The notes below the pieces were generated by a model. The model searched no databases. It was not told the DNA's origin and saw only the letters and a program-made list of their open reading frames with translations. Position numbers and translations under genes: made by a program. A stretch of 64,000 nucleotides of DNA from Cyanobacteriota bacterium (GTDB lineage Bacteria > Acidobacteriota > Vicinamibacteria > Vicinamibacterales > UBA2999). The first letter of the stretch is position 1. Each line of letters begins with the position of its first letter. Shown in pieces: positions 1 through 11,988 of the stretch. The stretch is from positions 61,158-125,157 of the forward strand of contig JAIEMQ010000038.1 of NCBI GenBank assembly GCA_019752015.1, read 5' to 3'.

Positions 1-2070
<2,070 letters not shown>

Positions 2071-2073
2071 ACC

Positions 2074-3633
2074 ATGGCGAAGAACCTTCGTTTGAAACTC
2101 CTTCTGATTCTCGGTGTGGTCGGGCTCGCGGTATTCGCGTTCTATCCGCCGCAGCAGAAGGTCAAGCTCGGTCTCGACCTGAAGGGCGGCGTGCAGCTGG
2201 TGCTGCGCGTGCAGACCGACGATGCGCTCAAGCTCGAAACGCAGACCACCGCCGATCGTCTCGCCGAGCTGCTGAAGTCGAAGAACGTTCCCGTCGGCGC
2301 CATCACGGTCGACAGCCCGACCAGCTTTACGGTCAGCGGCGTGCCCGCCGACAAGGACGCCGAGTTCCGCAACAACCTGATCGAGGTCGAGACCAATTAC
2401 GAGCGCGGCTCCGGCTCGGGGAACGCCTACACCTTCTCGCTGCGACCGAACATCGTCGTGCAGCTGCGCGAGGACACGGTCAACCAGGCGCTGCAGACGA
2501 TCGAGCGCCGCGTCAACGAGCTCGGCGTCGCGGAACCGGTGATTGCGCGTCACACCGCCGCCGATCAGATCATGGTGCAGCTGCCCGGCGTCACCGACGT
2601 TGCGCACGCCAAAGACATCATCCGGTCCACGTCGCTGCTCGAGTTGAAGCAGGTCGAGCAGGGTCCGTTCTCGGACGAGGCCGCCGCGCGCGCGGCATTC
2701 GCGAACAACATCCCTCCGGATCTGGAGATTCTTCCCGGCACGATCGAAGCCGCACCGGGCCAGCCCGCGGGCACCGGGTTTTACGTCGCCCGCCGCGTCC
2801 CGGTCGTCACCGGCCGCGATCTTCGCAACGCGCGTCCGACGCTCGACGAGAACAACCGTCCGGCGGTGAGCTTCTCGCTGAACCAGGACGGCGCGCGCAA
2901 GTTCGGCACCTTCACGCAGGCCAACATCGGCCGCCAGCTCGGCATCGTGCTCGACAAGCGGATCCAGTCCGCGCCGGTGATTCAGTCGCGCATCGACGAT
3001 GAAGGCCGCATCACGGGAAATTTCACGAACCAGGAAGCGCAGGATCTGTCGTTGAAGCTGCGCTCGGGCGCGCTGCCGGCGGACCTGACCTATCTCGAAG
3101 AGCGCACCGTCGGGCCGTCACTTGGCGCCGATTCGATTCGCGCCGGCGTGATGTCGGCCGCGGGCGGCCTGATGCTCGTCACGCTGTTCATGCTGTTCTA
3201 TTACAAGGCCGCCGGCATCAACGCGCTGGTGTCGATCGTCGTCAACCTCATCATCCTGATGGGCCTGATGGCGTATGCCGGCGCGACGATGACGCTGCCG
3301 GGCATTGCCGGCTTCATTCTCACCATCGGCATGGGCGTCGACTCGAACGTGCTGATCTTCGAGCGCATCAAGGAAGAGCTCGCCACGGCGAAGGGTGTCA
3401 AGCAGGCGGTGAGCGCCGGCTTCGATCGCGTGCTGCTGACGATTCTCGATACGCACGTCGCGTCGCTCATCTCCGCGGCGCTGCTCTTCAACTTCGGCAC
3501 CAGCGCGATTCGCGGCTTCGCGCTGACGCTGACGATCGGCCTCCTCGCCAACGTGTTCACGGCCTATTTCGTATCCCGCACGATGTTCGAGGCGACGCTG
3601 GCCGGCCGCAACGTGCAGAAACTGTCGATCTAA
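2074..3633 (+). CDS. secD: Protein translocase subunit SecD
   Basis: Proton-motive-force-driven component of the Sec translocase that helps pull preproteins out on the periplasmic side. The 519-aa protein has an N-terminal membrane span (about 7-25) and the D1 motif DLKGGVQLVL (about 36-45). A periplasmic P1 region includes TIERRVNELGVAEPVI, and the C-terminal five-span block (about 350-510) contains GFILTIGMGVDSNVLIFERIKEEL in two recognisable halves: TIGMGVDSNVLIFE and RIKEEL. It sits between yajC and secF with gaps of 3 nt each, a standard operon. Confidence 0.97.
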   Translation: MAKNLRLKLLLILGVVGLAVFAFYPPQQKVKLGLDLKGGVQLVLRVQTDDALKLETQTTADRLAELLKSKNVPVGAITVDSPTSFTVSGVPADKDAEFRNNLIEVETNYERGSGSGNAYTFSLRPNIVVQLREDTVNQALQTIERRVNELGVAEPVIARHTAADQIMVQLPGVTDVAHAKDIIRSTSLLELKQVEQGPFSDEAAARAAFANNIPPDLEILPGTIEAAPGQPAGTGFYVARRVPVVTGRDLRNARPTLDENNRPAVSFSLNQDGARKFGTFTQANIGRQLGIVLDKRIQSAPVIQSRIDDEGRITGNFTNQEAQDLSLKLRSGALPADLTYLEERTVGPSLGADSIRAGVMSAAGGLMLVTLFMLFYYKAAGINALVSIVVNLIILMGLMAYAGATMTLPGIAGFILTIGMGVDSNVLIFERIKEELATAKGVKQAVSAGFDRVLLTILDTHVASLISAALLFNFGTSAIRGFALTLTIGLLANVFTAYFVSRTMFEATLAGRNVQKLSI

Positions 3634-3636
3634 TCT

Positions 3637-4569
3637 ATGGCCCTGTTTCAGAACGCGAATTACAACTTCATCAAGTGGCGGTGGCACGCCCTGGCGCTGT
3701 CGGCGATCATCATCATTGCCGGCCTGGTCTACGGCGCCACGCGCGGCGTCCCGCTCGGCATCGACTTCTCCGGCGGCACCATCCTCGTCGTCAAGTTCCA
3801 GCAGCCGGTCACGGACGACCAGGTGCGCAACGCAATCGCGTCGGTCACCGCGGAGAACGTCATCCAGACCTACGGTGATCCGTCCCAGAACCAGAAGCTG
3901 ATTCGCATTCCGCAGCTGATCCAGGAAGAAGGCGCGTCGCTCGATCAAAACGCGCGCGCGGTGATGGACGCGCTGAGCAAGGCGAATCTCGGCCAGCCCG
4001 AGGTGATCAGCCAGGATCTAGTGGGCCCGGTGGTCGGCGCCGACCTGCAGCGCAAGGGGTTGATGGCGACGTTGTTGTCGATCCTCGGCATCACCATCTA
4101 CATCGGCCTGCGGTTCCAGTTCGCGTTCGCGATCGGCGCCATTGCGGCGACGCTGCACGACGTGCTCGTGACGCTGGCGTTCCTGTTCTTCTTCAACTAT
4201 GACCTGTCGCTGAACGTGGTGGCGGCGATCCTGACCATCACCGGCTACTCGGTCAACGACACGATCGTGATCTTCGACCGCGTGCGCGAGAACCGCCGCA
4301 GCAAGCGGCGCGAGCCGCTCGTGAAGGTCGTCAACGACAGCGTCAACCAGACGCTGAGCCGCACGATCATCACGGCCGGCACGACGTTCCTCTCGGTGCT
4401 GGCGCTGTATCTGTTCGGCGGCGAAGTGCTCGAGGGCTTTGCGTTCACGATGCTGGTCGGCATCATCAGCGGCACCTACTCGACGATCTTCATCGCCTCG
4501 TCGATCGCGATCATCCTCGGCAGCCGTCAGGGCCAGGGACGGACGCAGGGCACGCGCAAGGCGTCGTAA
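3637..4569 (+). CDS. secF: Protein translocase subunit SecF
   Basis: Partner of SecD in the Sec holotranslocon. The protein is 310 aa long and has the GIDFSGGTILVV motif after the first span (about residues 39-50). The C-terminal membrane block holds ITGYSVNDTIVIFDRVREN (about 203-221), the SecF signature. SecD and SecF are separate polypeptides here rather than fused. The start ATG at 3637 follows the secD stop by 3 nt. Confidence 0.97.
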   Translation: MALFQNANYNFIKWRWHALALSAIIIIAGLVYGATRGVPLGIDFSGGTILVVKFQQPVTDDQVRNAIASVTAENVIQTYGDPSQNQKLIRIPQLIQEEGASLDQNARAVMDALSKANLGQPEVISQDLVGPVVGADLQRKGLMATLLSILGITIYIGLRFQFAFAIGAIAATLHDVLVTLAFLFFFNYDLSLNVVAAILTITGYSVNDTIVIFDRVRENRRSKRREPLVKVVNDSVNQTLSRTIITAGTTFLSVLALYLFGGEVLEGFAFTMLVGIISGTYSTIFIASSIAIILGSRQGQGRTQGTRKAS

Positions 4570-4617
4570 AACCGTGCCGCGGAGCTTGGCCAGAGTAATA
4601 GGGAGCCTGGCCAGATA

Positions 4618-5427
4618 ATGGACCTGCTTGCGGCGGCGCTGCTCGGAGTCGTGCAGGGACTGACCGAGTTCCTGCCGGTGTCGAGCTCGGGCCACCTGAT
4701 TCTGGCGCGGGCGTTCTTCGGGTGGGATCCCGGGCGGTTCGGGATCGCGTTTGACGTGGCGTGCCACGTCGGCACGCTGCTGGCGGTGGTCGCGTTTTTT
4801 CGCGCCGACGTCATCAAGCTGATCGCCGCCGCGCCGGGCGCGCTGACCGGCCGCGACGGCGAATACGAACGGCTCGGCCGGCTGATCATCGCCGGCACGG
4901 TTCCCATCGTGATTGTCGGCGGGTTGTTTGCCGACGTGATCGAGACGCGGCTGCGGTCGCCGCTGGTCGTCGCGATCACGCTGACGCTGGGCGGCATCGG
5001 CTTGATGGTGGCCGAGCGGATCGGCAGGAAGTCGCGAGACGCCCGCACGCTGGGCTACGGCGAGGCGTTCGCCATCGGCATGGCGCAGGCCGCGGCGCTC
5101 GCGCCCGGCATCTCGCGATCGGGGGCGACGCTGACGCTCAGCATGCTGCTGAGCGTGGAGCGCGCGTCGGCGGCGCGGTTCGTGTTCCTGATGAGTCTCC
5201 CGGCAATCATTGCCGCGGCGGCCAAGGAAGCGCTGGACCTGTCGGAAGTGGGGATGGCCGGATTGCCGGTCACGCTGCTCGCGGTCGGACTGGTGGCGTC
5301 GGCCGTCGTCGGCTACCTCACCGTGAAGTTTTTCGTGCGCTACCTCGCGTCGCATTCACTCGAGGTGTTCGCGTATTACCGGTTCGTGCTGGCGGCAGTA
5401 ACGGTGGTGTGGTTGTTGACGAGATGA
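4618..5427 (+). CDS. uppP: Undecaprenyl-diphosphatase (BacA/UppP family)
   Basis: It removes a phosphate from undecaprenyl pyrophosphate at the membrane, so that the lipid carrier can be reused for cell-wall synthesis; extra copies are known to give bacitracin resistance. The 269-aa hydrophobic protein shows the two active-site motifs: QGLTEFLPVSSSGHL (about residues 14-28) and PGISRSGAT (about 162-170). It lies 48 nt after secF, and its stop overlaps the start of the DUF502 gene (ATGA). Family assignment is clear. Confidence 0.96.
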   Translation: MDLLAAALLGVVQGLTEFLPVSSSGHLILARAFFGWDPGRFGIAFDVACHVGTLLAVVAFFRADVIKLIAAAPGALTGRDGEYERLGRLIIAGTVPIVIVGGLFADVIETRLRSPLVVAITLTLGGIGLMVAERIGRKSRDARTLGYGEAFAIGMAQAAALAPGISRSGATLTLSMLLSVERASAARFVFLMSLPAIIAAAAKEALDLSEVGMAGLPVTLLAVGLVASAVVGYLTVKFFVRYLASHSLEVFAYYRFVLAAVTVVWLLTR

Positions 5428-6014
5428 ACTGGTTGCGCCGGAGTTTCCTGACTGGCCTCGTCGTCACGGTGCCGCTGCTGATCACCGTCGTGATGCTGGT
5501 TTGGATGTTCCGGTTCATCGACGGTTTCGCGCGGCCGCTGTCGATGTATGTGCTCGGCCGTGAAGTGCCGGGGCTCGGCGTGCTGGCCACGGTGTCGTTC
5601 ATCCTGCTCGCGGGCGCGATTGCGACCAACGTGATCGGCCGGCGCGTGCTGCAGCAGGGCGAGAAGTGGCTGCTGACCGTGCCGTTGTTCAAGACGGTCT
5701 ACGCGCCGGTCAAGCAGCTGGTGGCGGCCTTGTCTCCCGACAGCGAGTCGGGATTCAAGAAGGTCGTGATCGTCGACGATGCCAGGCGCGGGATGGTGAT
5801 CGGGTTCCTGACGCGCGAGTTCACGATCGATCGCGGCGCGGGGCCGGAGCCGATGGTCGCGGTATATGTGCCGACCAATCACCTGTATCTCGGTGACGTC
5901 GCCGTCTATCCGCGGTCGCAGGCGTTCTACCCGGACGTGTCCGTGGAGGAAGGCATTCGGATTATCTTGACGGGCGGAATGGCATTGCCCGGCAACTTGA
6001 AGCAACAAAAGTGA
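5424..6014 (+). CDS. DUF502 family inner-membrane protein
   Basis: The 196-aa protein has two hydrophobic segments (about residues 10-32 and 49-70) and then a soluble domain with the family sequence PLFKTVYAPVKQLV (about 88-101) and VYVPTNHL (about 149-156). The molecular function of DUF502 proteins is not established. The ATG at 5424 overlaps the uppP stop; an upstream continuation of the frame exists but runs through uppP and is not a likely gene. The position between uppP and a membrane pyrophosphatase suggests an envelope role, which is inference only. Confidence 0.85.
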   Translation: MNWLRRSFLTGLVVTVPLLITVVMLVWMFRFIDGFARPLSMYVLGREVPGLGVLATVSFILLAGAIATNVIGRRVLQQGEKWLLTVPLFKTVYAPVKQLVAALSPDSESGFKKVVIVDDARRGMVIGFLTREFTIDRGAGPEPMVAVYVPTNHLYLGDVAVYPRSQAFYPDVSVEEGIRIILTGGMALPGNLKQQK

Positions 6015-6033
6015 GCAGGGAGACGACTACGAG

Positions 6034-8499
<2,466 letters not shown>

Positions 8500-8568
8500 T
8501 GGCTGCGCGAGTGGTTGTAAGAGTTCGTCACCATGCGTAATTTCGATGCTTTTGAGGGGCTCGAACTG

Positions 8569-8598
8569 TTGACGATGGGTTTCAAGCCCGGCTAGAAT
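8569..8598 (+). promoter_or_regulatory. Sigma70-like promoter of the tonB-exbBD operon
   Basis: TTGACG (8569-8574), an 18-bp spacer, and TAGAAT (8593-8598). It lies 283 bp before the tonB start, so the transcript would have a long leader carrying the hairpin at 8611-8642 and a repeat. Confidence 0.6.
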
Positions 8599-8610
8599 CG
8601 CCGGGCGTCT

Positions 8611-8642
8611 GAGGGGTCAGGTGCGCCAGTGCCTGACCTCTC
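8611..8642 (+). other. Leader hairpin of the tonB operon
   Basis: GAGGGGTCAGG (8611-8621) pairs with CCTGACCTCTC (8632-8642), 11 bp with one G-U pair. No T-run follows, so it is not a simple terminator. It starts about 5 nt after the expected transcription start. Confidence 0.5.
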
Positions 8643-8744
8643 GGTGTTTGTAAGGCTGGTTCGTTTTGGAGTGCTTTTGTAGGGAGCAGAGACGCTATTC
8701 CGGTGTCTAATTGAAAGACTGGGCCCCCCTCGGAGGCCTCGCCC

Positions 8745-8830
8745 TGACCCTTCGACAGGCTCAGGGTCATCCCGAGCGAAGTCGAGGGATGAGCGAGTGA
8801 AAGTCGCTTGCGACTTTCACGAGTCGAAGG
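8745..8830. repeat. CCCTTCGACAGGCTCAGGG-type repeat with a following hairpin
   Basis: The block contains CCCTTCGACAGGCTCAGGG, then CCCGAGCGAAGTCGAGGG, then a perfect hairpin GTGAAAGTCG-CTTG-CGACTTTCAC (8798-8821). The first two parts recur at 31799-31841 in reverse order and in part at 54766-54790. This accounts for most of the rest of the 380-bp gap before tonB. Confidence 0.7.
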
Positions 8831-8880
8831 GATAATCGCCGGTCTTTGACCCGAGTGACTGTGTCAGGTAGGAGGATTTA

Positions 8881-9594
8881 GTGCCACGCGACATGTTTGG
8901 TGATGTCGTCGATCCATCGATCAAGATGGGCAACAAGATGTGGTACACGGTGCCACTCACCATGTTGCTCCAGGCGTCGATCGTCGCGGCATTGGTGATC
9001 GTGCCCTTGATGGCGACCGGCATGATGCCGACCCCGCCCTCGATGATGGCGTTCGTAGCGGCCCCGCCGCCGCCACCGCCACCGCCGCCGCCACCGCCGC
9101 CGCCAGAGGCGAAGGCCCCGCCACCGCCGATGGACGTCAGCCCCGACGCGGCGCCTCTTGAAGCTCCGAAAGAAATCAAAGCCGAGACCGGCCTCGAAGC
9201 CGGCTTCGAGCGCGCGTCGGGTGTCGAAGGCGGCATCATCGGCGGCGTCGCCGGTGGCATCACCGGCGGCATCCCCGAGCCGCCGCCGCCCCCGCCGCCA
9301 CCGGCCGCGCCGGTCCGCGTCGGCGGCAACATCAAGCAGCCGCAGAAGACCCGCGACGTGCGTCCCGTGTATCCGCCGATCGCGCAGTCGGCGCGCGTCC
9401 AGGGCATCGTCATCATCGAGGCCGTCATCGGCCCCGACGGCGCGGTCAAGGATGCGAAGGTTCTCCGCTCGATTCCGCTGCTCGACCAGGCGGCGCTCGA
9501 TGCGGTGCGTCAGTGGCAGTTCACACCGACCTTGCTGAACGGCGTTCCGGTGCCGGTCATCATGACGGTTACGGTGCAGTTCACGTTGCAGTAG
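8881..9594 (+). CDS. TonB-family energy transducer
   Basis: It links the inner-membrane ExbB/ExbD motor to outer-membrane TonB-dependent receptors. The 237-aa protein has a cytoplasmic N-terminus, one span (about residues 21-46), an uninterrupted proline tract (about 61-75), a second proline tract (about 134-145), and a C-terminal TonB domain (about 150-237). The C-terminal domain contains VYPPIAQSARVQGIV and ends in a typical beta strand. The GTG start at 8881 is supported by AGGAGG 5 nt upstream. It is the first gene of the tonB-exbB-exbD-exbD operon and the likely partner of the receptor at 13879-17181. Confidence 0.93.
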   Translation: MPRDMFGDVVDPSIKMGNKMWYTVPLTMLLQASIVAALVIVPLMATGMMPTPPSMMAFVAAPPPPPPPPPPPPPPEAKAPPPPMDVSPDAAPLEAPKEIKAETGLEAGFERASGVEGGIIGGVAGGITGGIPEPPPPPPPPAAPVRVGGNIKQPQKTRDVRPVYPPIAQSARVQGIVIIEAVIGPDGAVKDAKVLRSIPLLDQAALDAVRQWQFTPTLLNGVPVPVIMTVTVQFTLQ

Positions 9595-9609
9595 GTCCAG
9601 TTTCGTTTT

Positions 9610-9628
9610 GACCGGCCTCCGGCCGGTC
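9610..9628. other. Hairpin between tonB and exbB
   Basis: GACCGGCC (9610-9617) pairs with GGCCGGTC (9621-9628) around a TCC loop. It is flanked by TTTT on both sides and lies just before the exbB ribosome-binding site, so it could attenuate or stabilise the transcript. Confidence 0.5.
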
Positions 9629-9647
9629 GATTTTGGAGGAGTCAGCA

Positions 9648-10421
9648 ATGAAAGGTCGGATGATTCAGTTCGGTCGGATTGCCTTCGCTGCGGTGGCATT
9701 GATGCTGGTGAGCGCCCCGGCGTTCGCGCAGACGGAGGGCGGCGGTGGCCTCGATCTCGTCGACATGTTCCAGTCGATGGGCCCCGCGGCGATTGCCGTC
9801 GCGGTGATCCTGTTCATCATGTCGTTCTGGTCGGTGGGCGTCGCGATTGAGCGCATCTATACGTTCAACCAGGCCACCAAGCAGTCGAAGATGTATGCCC
9901 CGCTCGTGGCCAAGCACCTCAAGGAAGGCCGGTTGAAGGAAGCCATCGCGCTGTCGTCGGCGAAGGAATACCGCTACAGCCACCTCGCCAAGGTCGTGCT
10001 CGCCGGCCTGCAGGAATACCAGTTCCAGCAGGAGAGCGGCGCCAACCTGTCGCGTGAAGACCTGCTCGACACCGTCCGCCGCTCGATTCAGCGCGCCACC
10101 GCGCTGACCTCGAACGACCTCAAGAAGGGCATCTCGGGCCTCGCCACCATCGGCGCGACCGCGCCGTTCGTCGGTCTGCTCGGCACGGTGGTCGGCGTCA
10201 TCAACGCGTTCGTCGGCATCGCGTCGTCGGGCTCGGGCGGCATCGGCGCCGTCTCGGCCGGTATCGCCGAAGCGCTCGTCGAAACCGCGCTCGGCCTGTT
10301 CGTGGCCATCCCGGCGGTGTGGTTCTACAACTACCTCTCGGGCAAGCTCGAATTCTTCAACGTCGAGATGGACAACTCGTCGTCGGAGATGGTGGATTAT
10401 TTCATTAAGAAGACGGCGTAA
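9648..10421 (+). CDS. exbB: ExbB/TolQ/MotA-family proton channel subunit
   Basis: Inner-membrane motor subunit that uses proton-motive force to energise TonB. The 257-aa protein has an N-terminal signal-like segment ending APAFAQ (about residue 28), a first true span (about 46-66), and the conserved block GISGLATIGATAPFVGLLGTVVGVINAF in the region 159-188. A final span (about 205-230) contains SAGIAEALVETALGLFVAIPA. The start ATG 9648 is preceded by GGAGGA at 9635-9640; an upstream TTG at 9633 has no such site. An ExbB with a signal-peptide-like extension is a known variant. Confidence 0.94.
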   Translation: MKGRMIQFGRIAFAAVALMLVSAPAFAQTEGGGGLDLVDMFQSMGPAAIAVAVILFIMSFWSVGVAIERIYTFNQATKQSKMYAPLVAKHLKEGRLKEAIALSSAKEYRYSHLAKVVLAGLQEYQFQQESGANLSREDLLDTVRRSIQRATALTSNDLKKGISGLATIGATAPFVGLLGTVVGVINAFVGIASSGSGGIGAVSAGIAEALVETALGLFVAIPAVWFYNYLSGKLEFFNVEMDNSSSEMVDYFIKKTA

Positions 10422-10435
10422 GAAATTTGGTGAGC

Positions 10436-10503
10436 TGTTGATCTTTTGATCTGTTGATCGGGAAGCCGGTCAACAGATCACGAGGTCAACAGATCAACAG
10501 ATT
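10436..10503. repeat. GATCAACAG-type direct and inverted repeats between exbB and exbD
   Basis: The gap repeats TTGATC/GATCTGTTGATC and then the complementary GGTCAACAGATCAC and AACAGATCAACAG, so it can fold on itself. The same words occur before the PHP gene (61593-61627). Confidence 0.55.
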
Positions 10504-10517
10504 CAAGGAGTTCTACT

Positions 10518-10964
10518 ATGTCAATGGATGTCGGCGGCTCCAAAGGCGGAGTCAAATCGGACATCAACGTCACGCCGCTCGTCGACGTCATGCTGGTGCT
10601 GCTCATCATCATGATGATCGTCGCGCCGCTGTTGCAGAAGGGCGCCGACGTCAAGCTCCCGCTGGCCGCGAACACCGCGGAGAAGCCGGAGACCCAGGAC
10701 CAGACCGTCGTCGCCGTCGACAAGAGCGATCGCTTCTTCGTCAACGGCCTGCCGGTCCGCAAGGAAGAGCTGCGCCAGAAAGTCGAAGAGATCCTCGAGA
10801 CCAAGAAGGAGCGCATCATCCTGATCAAAGCCGATGAGGACGCGCGCTACTCCGCCGTGATGGACGCGATGGACGAACTGCGCGCCAGCGGCATCGAGGA
10901 CATGGGCCTCATCACCGATCCGAAGAACCGCACCGGCCTGATGGGCGGCGGGGGAGGCAGGTAA
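10518..10964 (+). CDS. exbD: ExbD/TolR-family biopolymer transport protein (first copy)
   Basis: Single-span partner of ExbB that carries the proton-responsive aspartate. In 148 aa it shows the span beginning INVTPLVDVMLVLLIIMMI (about residues 15-33), with Asp22 the expected essential residue. A periplasmic domain follows and ends IEDMGLITDPKN. The ATG at 10518 has AAGGAG 7 nt upstream. The stop overlaps the start of the second exbD. Confidence 0.93.
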   Translation: MSMDVGGSKGGVKSDINVTPLVDVMLVLLIIMMIVAPLLQKGADVKLPLAANTAEKPETQDQTVVAVDKSDRFFVNGLPVRKEELRQKVEEILETKKERIILIKADEDARYSAVMDAMDELRASGIEDMGLITDPKNRTGLMGGGGGR

Positions 10965-11443
10965 TGGCCCACGCACACATGCACCACGGCGCGGACAAGG
11001 TCGTTACCGCGAAAAAGCTCGAAGTCTCGTCCGACATGAACATCACGCCGATGATCGACGTGCTGCTCGTGCTGCTCGTGATCTTCATGGCCGCCCTGCC
11101 GCTGTCGCAGCGCGGACTCGACGTCAACCTGCCGGCCGAAACCAAGAGCGCCAACCAGACGCAGGTCGACGTCTCGCAGATCGTGATCGAGTACACCGCC
11201 GACCGGAAGCTGTCGATCAACAAGAGCGACACGCCGATTGGCGAGCTCGAGGATCGCCTGCGCAAGATCTACGAAGAACGCAAGGACAAGACCCTGTTCA
11301 TCGCCGCCGACGGCGGCCTCCGCTACGGCGACATCGTCGACGTCATCGACGCCGCCAAGGGCGCGGGCGTCGAGAAGGTCGGCATCATCACCGAGGGCAT
11401 GCGCCGCGCCGCGGCCGCGCCCGGACGGGTCGGCGGCAACTAG
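10964..11443 (+). CDS. exbD: ExbD/TolR-family biopolymer transport protein (second copy)
   Basis: 159 aa. The first about 20 residues are His-rich and soluble (MAHAHMHHGADKV), followed by the span MNITPMIDVLLVLLVIFMAA (about 26-45) with the motor aspartate. It then has a periplasmic domain like that of the first copy. Two exbD genes after one exbB is common where a motor serves several receptors. The ATG overlaps the TAA of the first exbD. A strong terminator follows 30 nt later. Confidence 0.93.
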   Translation: MAHAHMHHGADKVVTAKKLEVSSDMNITPMIDVLLVLLVIFMAALPLSQRGLDVNLPAETKSANQTQVDVSQIVIEYTADRKLSINKSDTPIGELEDRLRKIYEERKDKTLFIAADGGLRYGDIVDVIDAAKGAGVEKVGIITEGMRRAAAAPGRVGGN

Positions 11444-11473
11444 GCCGGCTGCATCGCACGCGAACGATCGTAG

Positions 11474-11503
11474 AGGCGGGTCCCTGGACCCGCCTTTCTT
11501 TTT
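11474..11503 (+). terminator. Rho-independent terminator of the tonB-exbBD operon
   Basis: AGGCGGGTCC (11474-11483) pairs with GGACCCGCCT (11486-11495), followed by TTCTTTTT. A textbook intrinsic terminator. Confidence 0.9.
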
Positions 11504-11517
11504 GTACGCGTGATCCT

Positions 11518-11739
11518 CGCGCGTACTCGCCGGCGCGACCCTTCCGCGGCGAAGTGTCTCTCGCCGTTTTTGGCTCAGCTCGCCGGGAAATGTCGCGCGC
11601 CGTGACAATCAGCGACCGCGCTATCGCGCGTCCATTTCCGCTCCGCTCCATTTTCCAGTCTGAAGACGCGCCTCGGCTAGCTCAACGAAAACGGCGAGAC
11701 ACACTTCGCCGCGCGTCGCGCCGGCGGACGCGACGCGCG
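11518..11739. other. Long imperfect inverted repeat 1 in a gene-free region
   Basis: Arm A (11518-11580) and arm B (11680-11739) are reverse complements over about 60 nt with small gaps. For example, GGCGAAGTGT-CTCTCGCCGTTTT in arm A matches the complement of AAAACGGCGAGACACACTTCGCC in arm B, and GCCGGCGCGAC occurs in both. About 100 nt separate the arms. The 485 bp between the exbD terminator and the TPR gene carry no convincing gene, and this element fills half of them. Confidence 0.6.
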
Positions 11740-11740
11740 T

Positions 11741-11949
11741 CGCGAGGGATTGCCGGATGCGGCCGACTTCGAGGGACGCGGACGCAGTGATGCTGAAACC
11801 GCGTCGAGCGAGACGGATTGCACGCGCGATTTCGCTCCAGCGTCAGGCGAAATCGAAATCGCGCGTCTCAGCGTAAGGCGCGCAATCCGGCGAGCGAGAT
11901 GCGGTTTCCCGCGTCACGAGCAGGAGGCCGCAGCCGGCAAGCCCTCGCG
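11741..11949. other. Long imperfect inverted repeat 2 in a gene-free region
   Basis: Outer arms 11741-11764 and 11926-11949 are complementary at 22 of 24 positions (CGCGAGGG-TTGCCGG-TGCGGCC). Inner arms around 11794-11820 and 11881-11908 share GAAACCGC and GGATTGC with complements, and a central hairpin uses CGATTTCG/CGAAATCG near 11827-11852. The whole 209-bp unit could fold as one branched stem. Confidence 0.6.
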
Positions 11950-11988
11950 AAAGAGCGCGGAGCGTGAACGGGAGCGTGGAACCGTATT

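Noticed and set aside
4761..5423. Extension of the DUF502 frame upstream to 4761
   Set aside because: It runs antiphase through uppP, which has both active-site motifs; the ATG overlapping the uppP stop is the sensible start.
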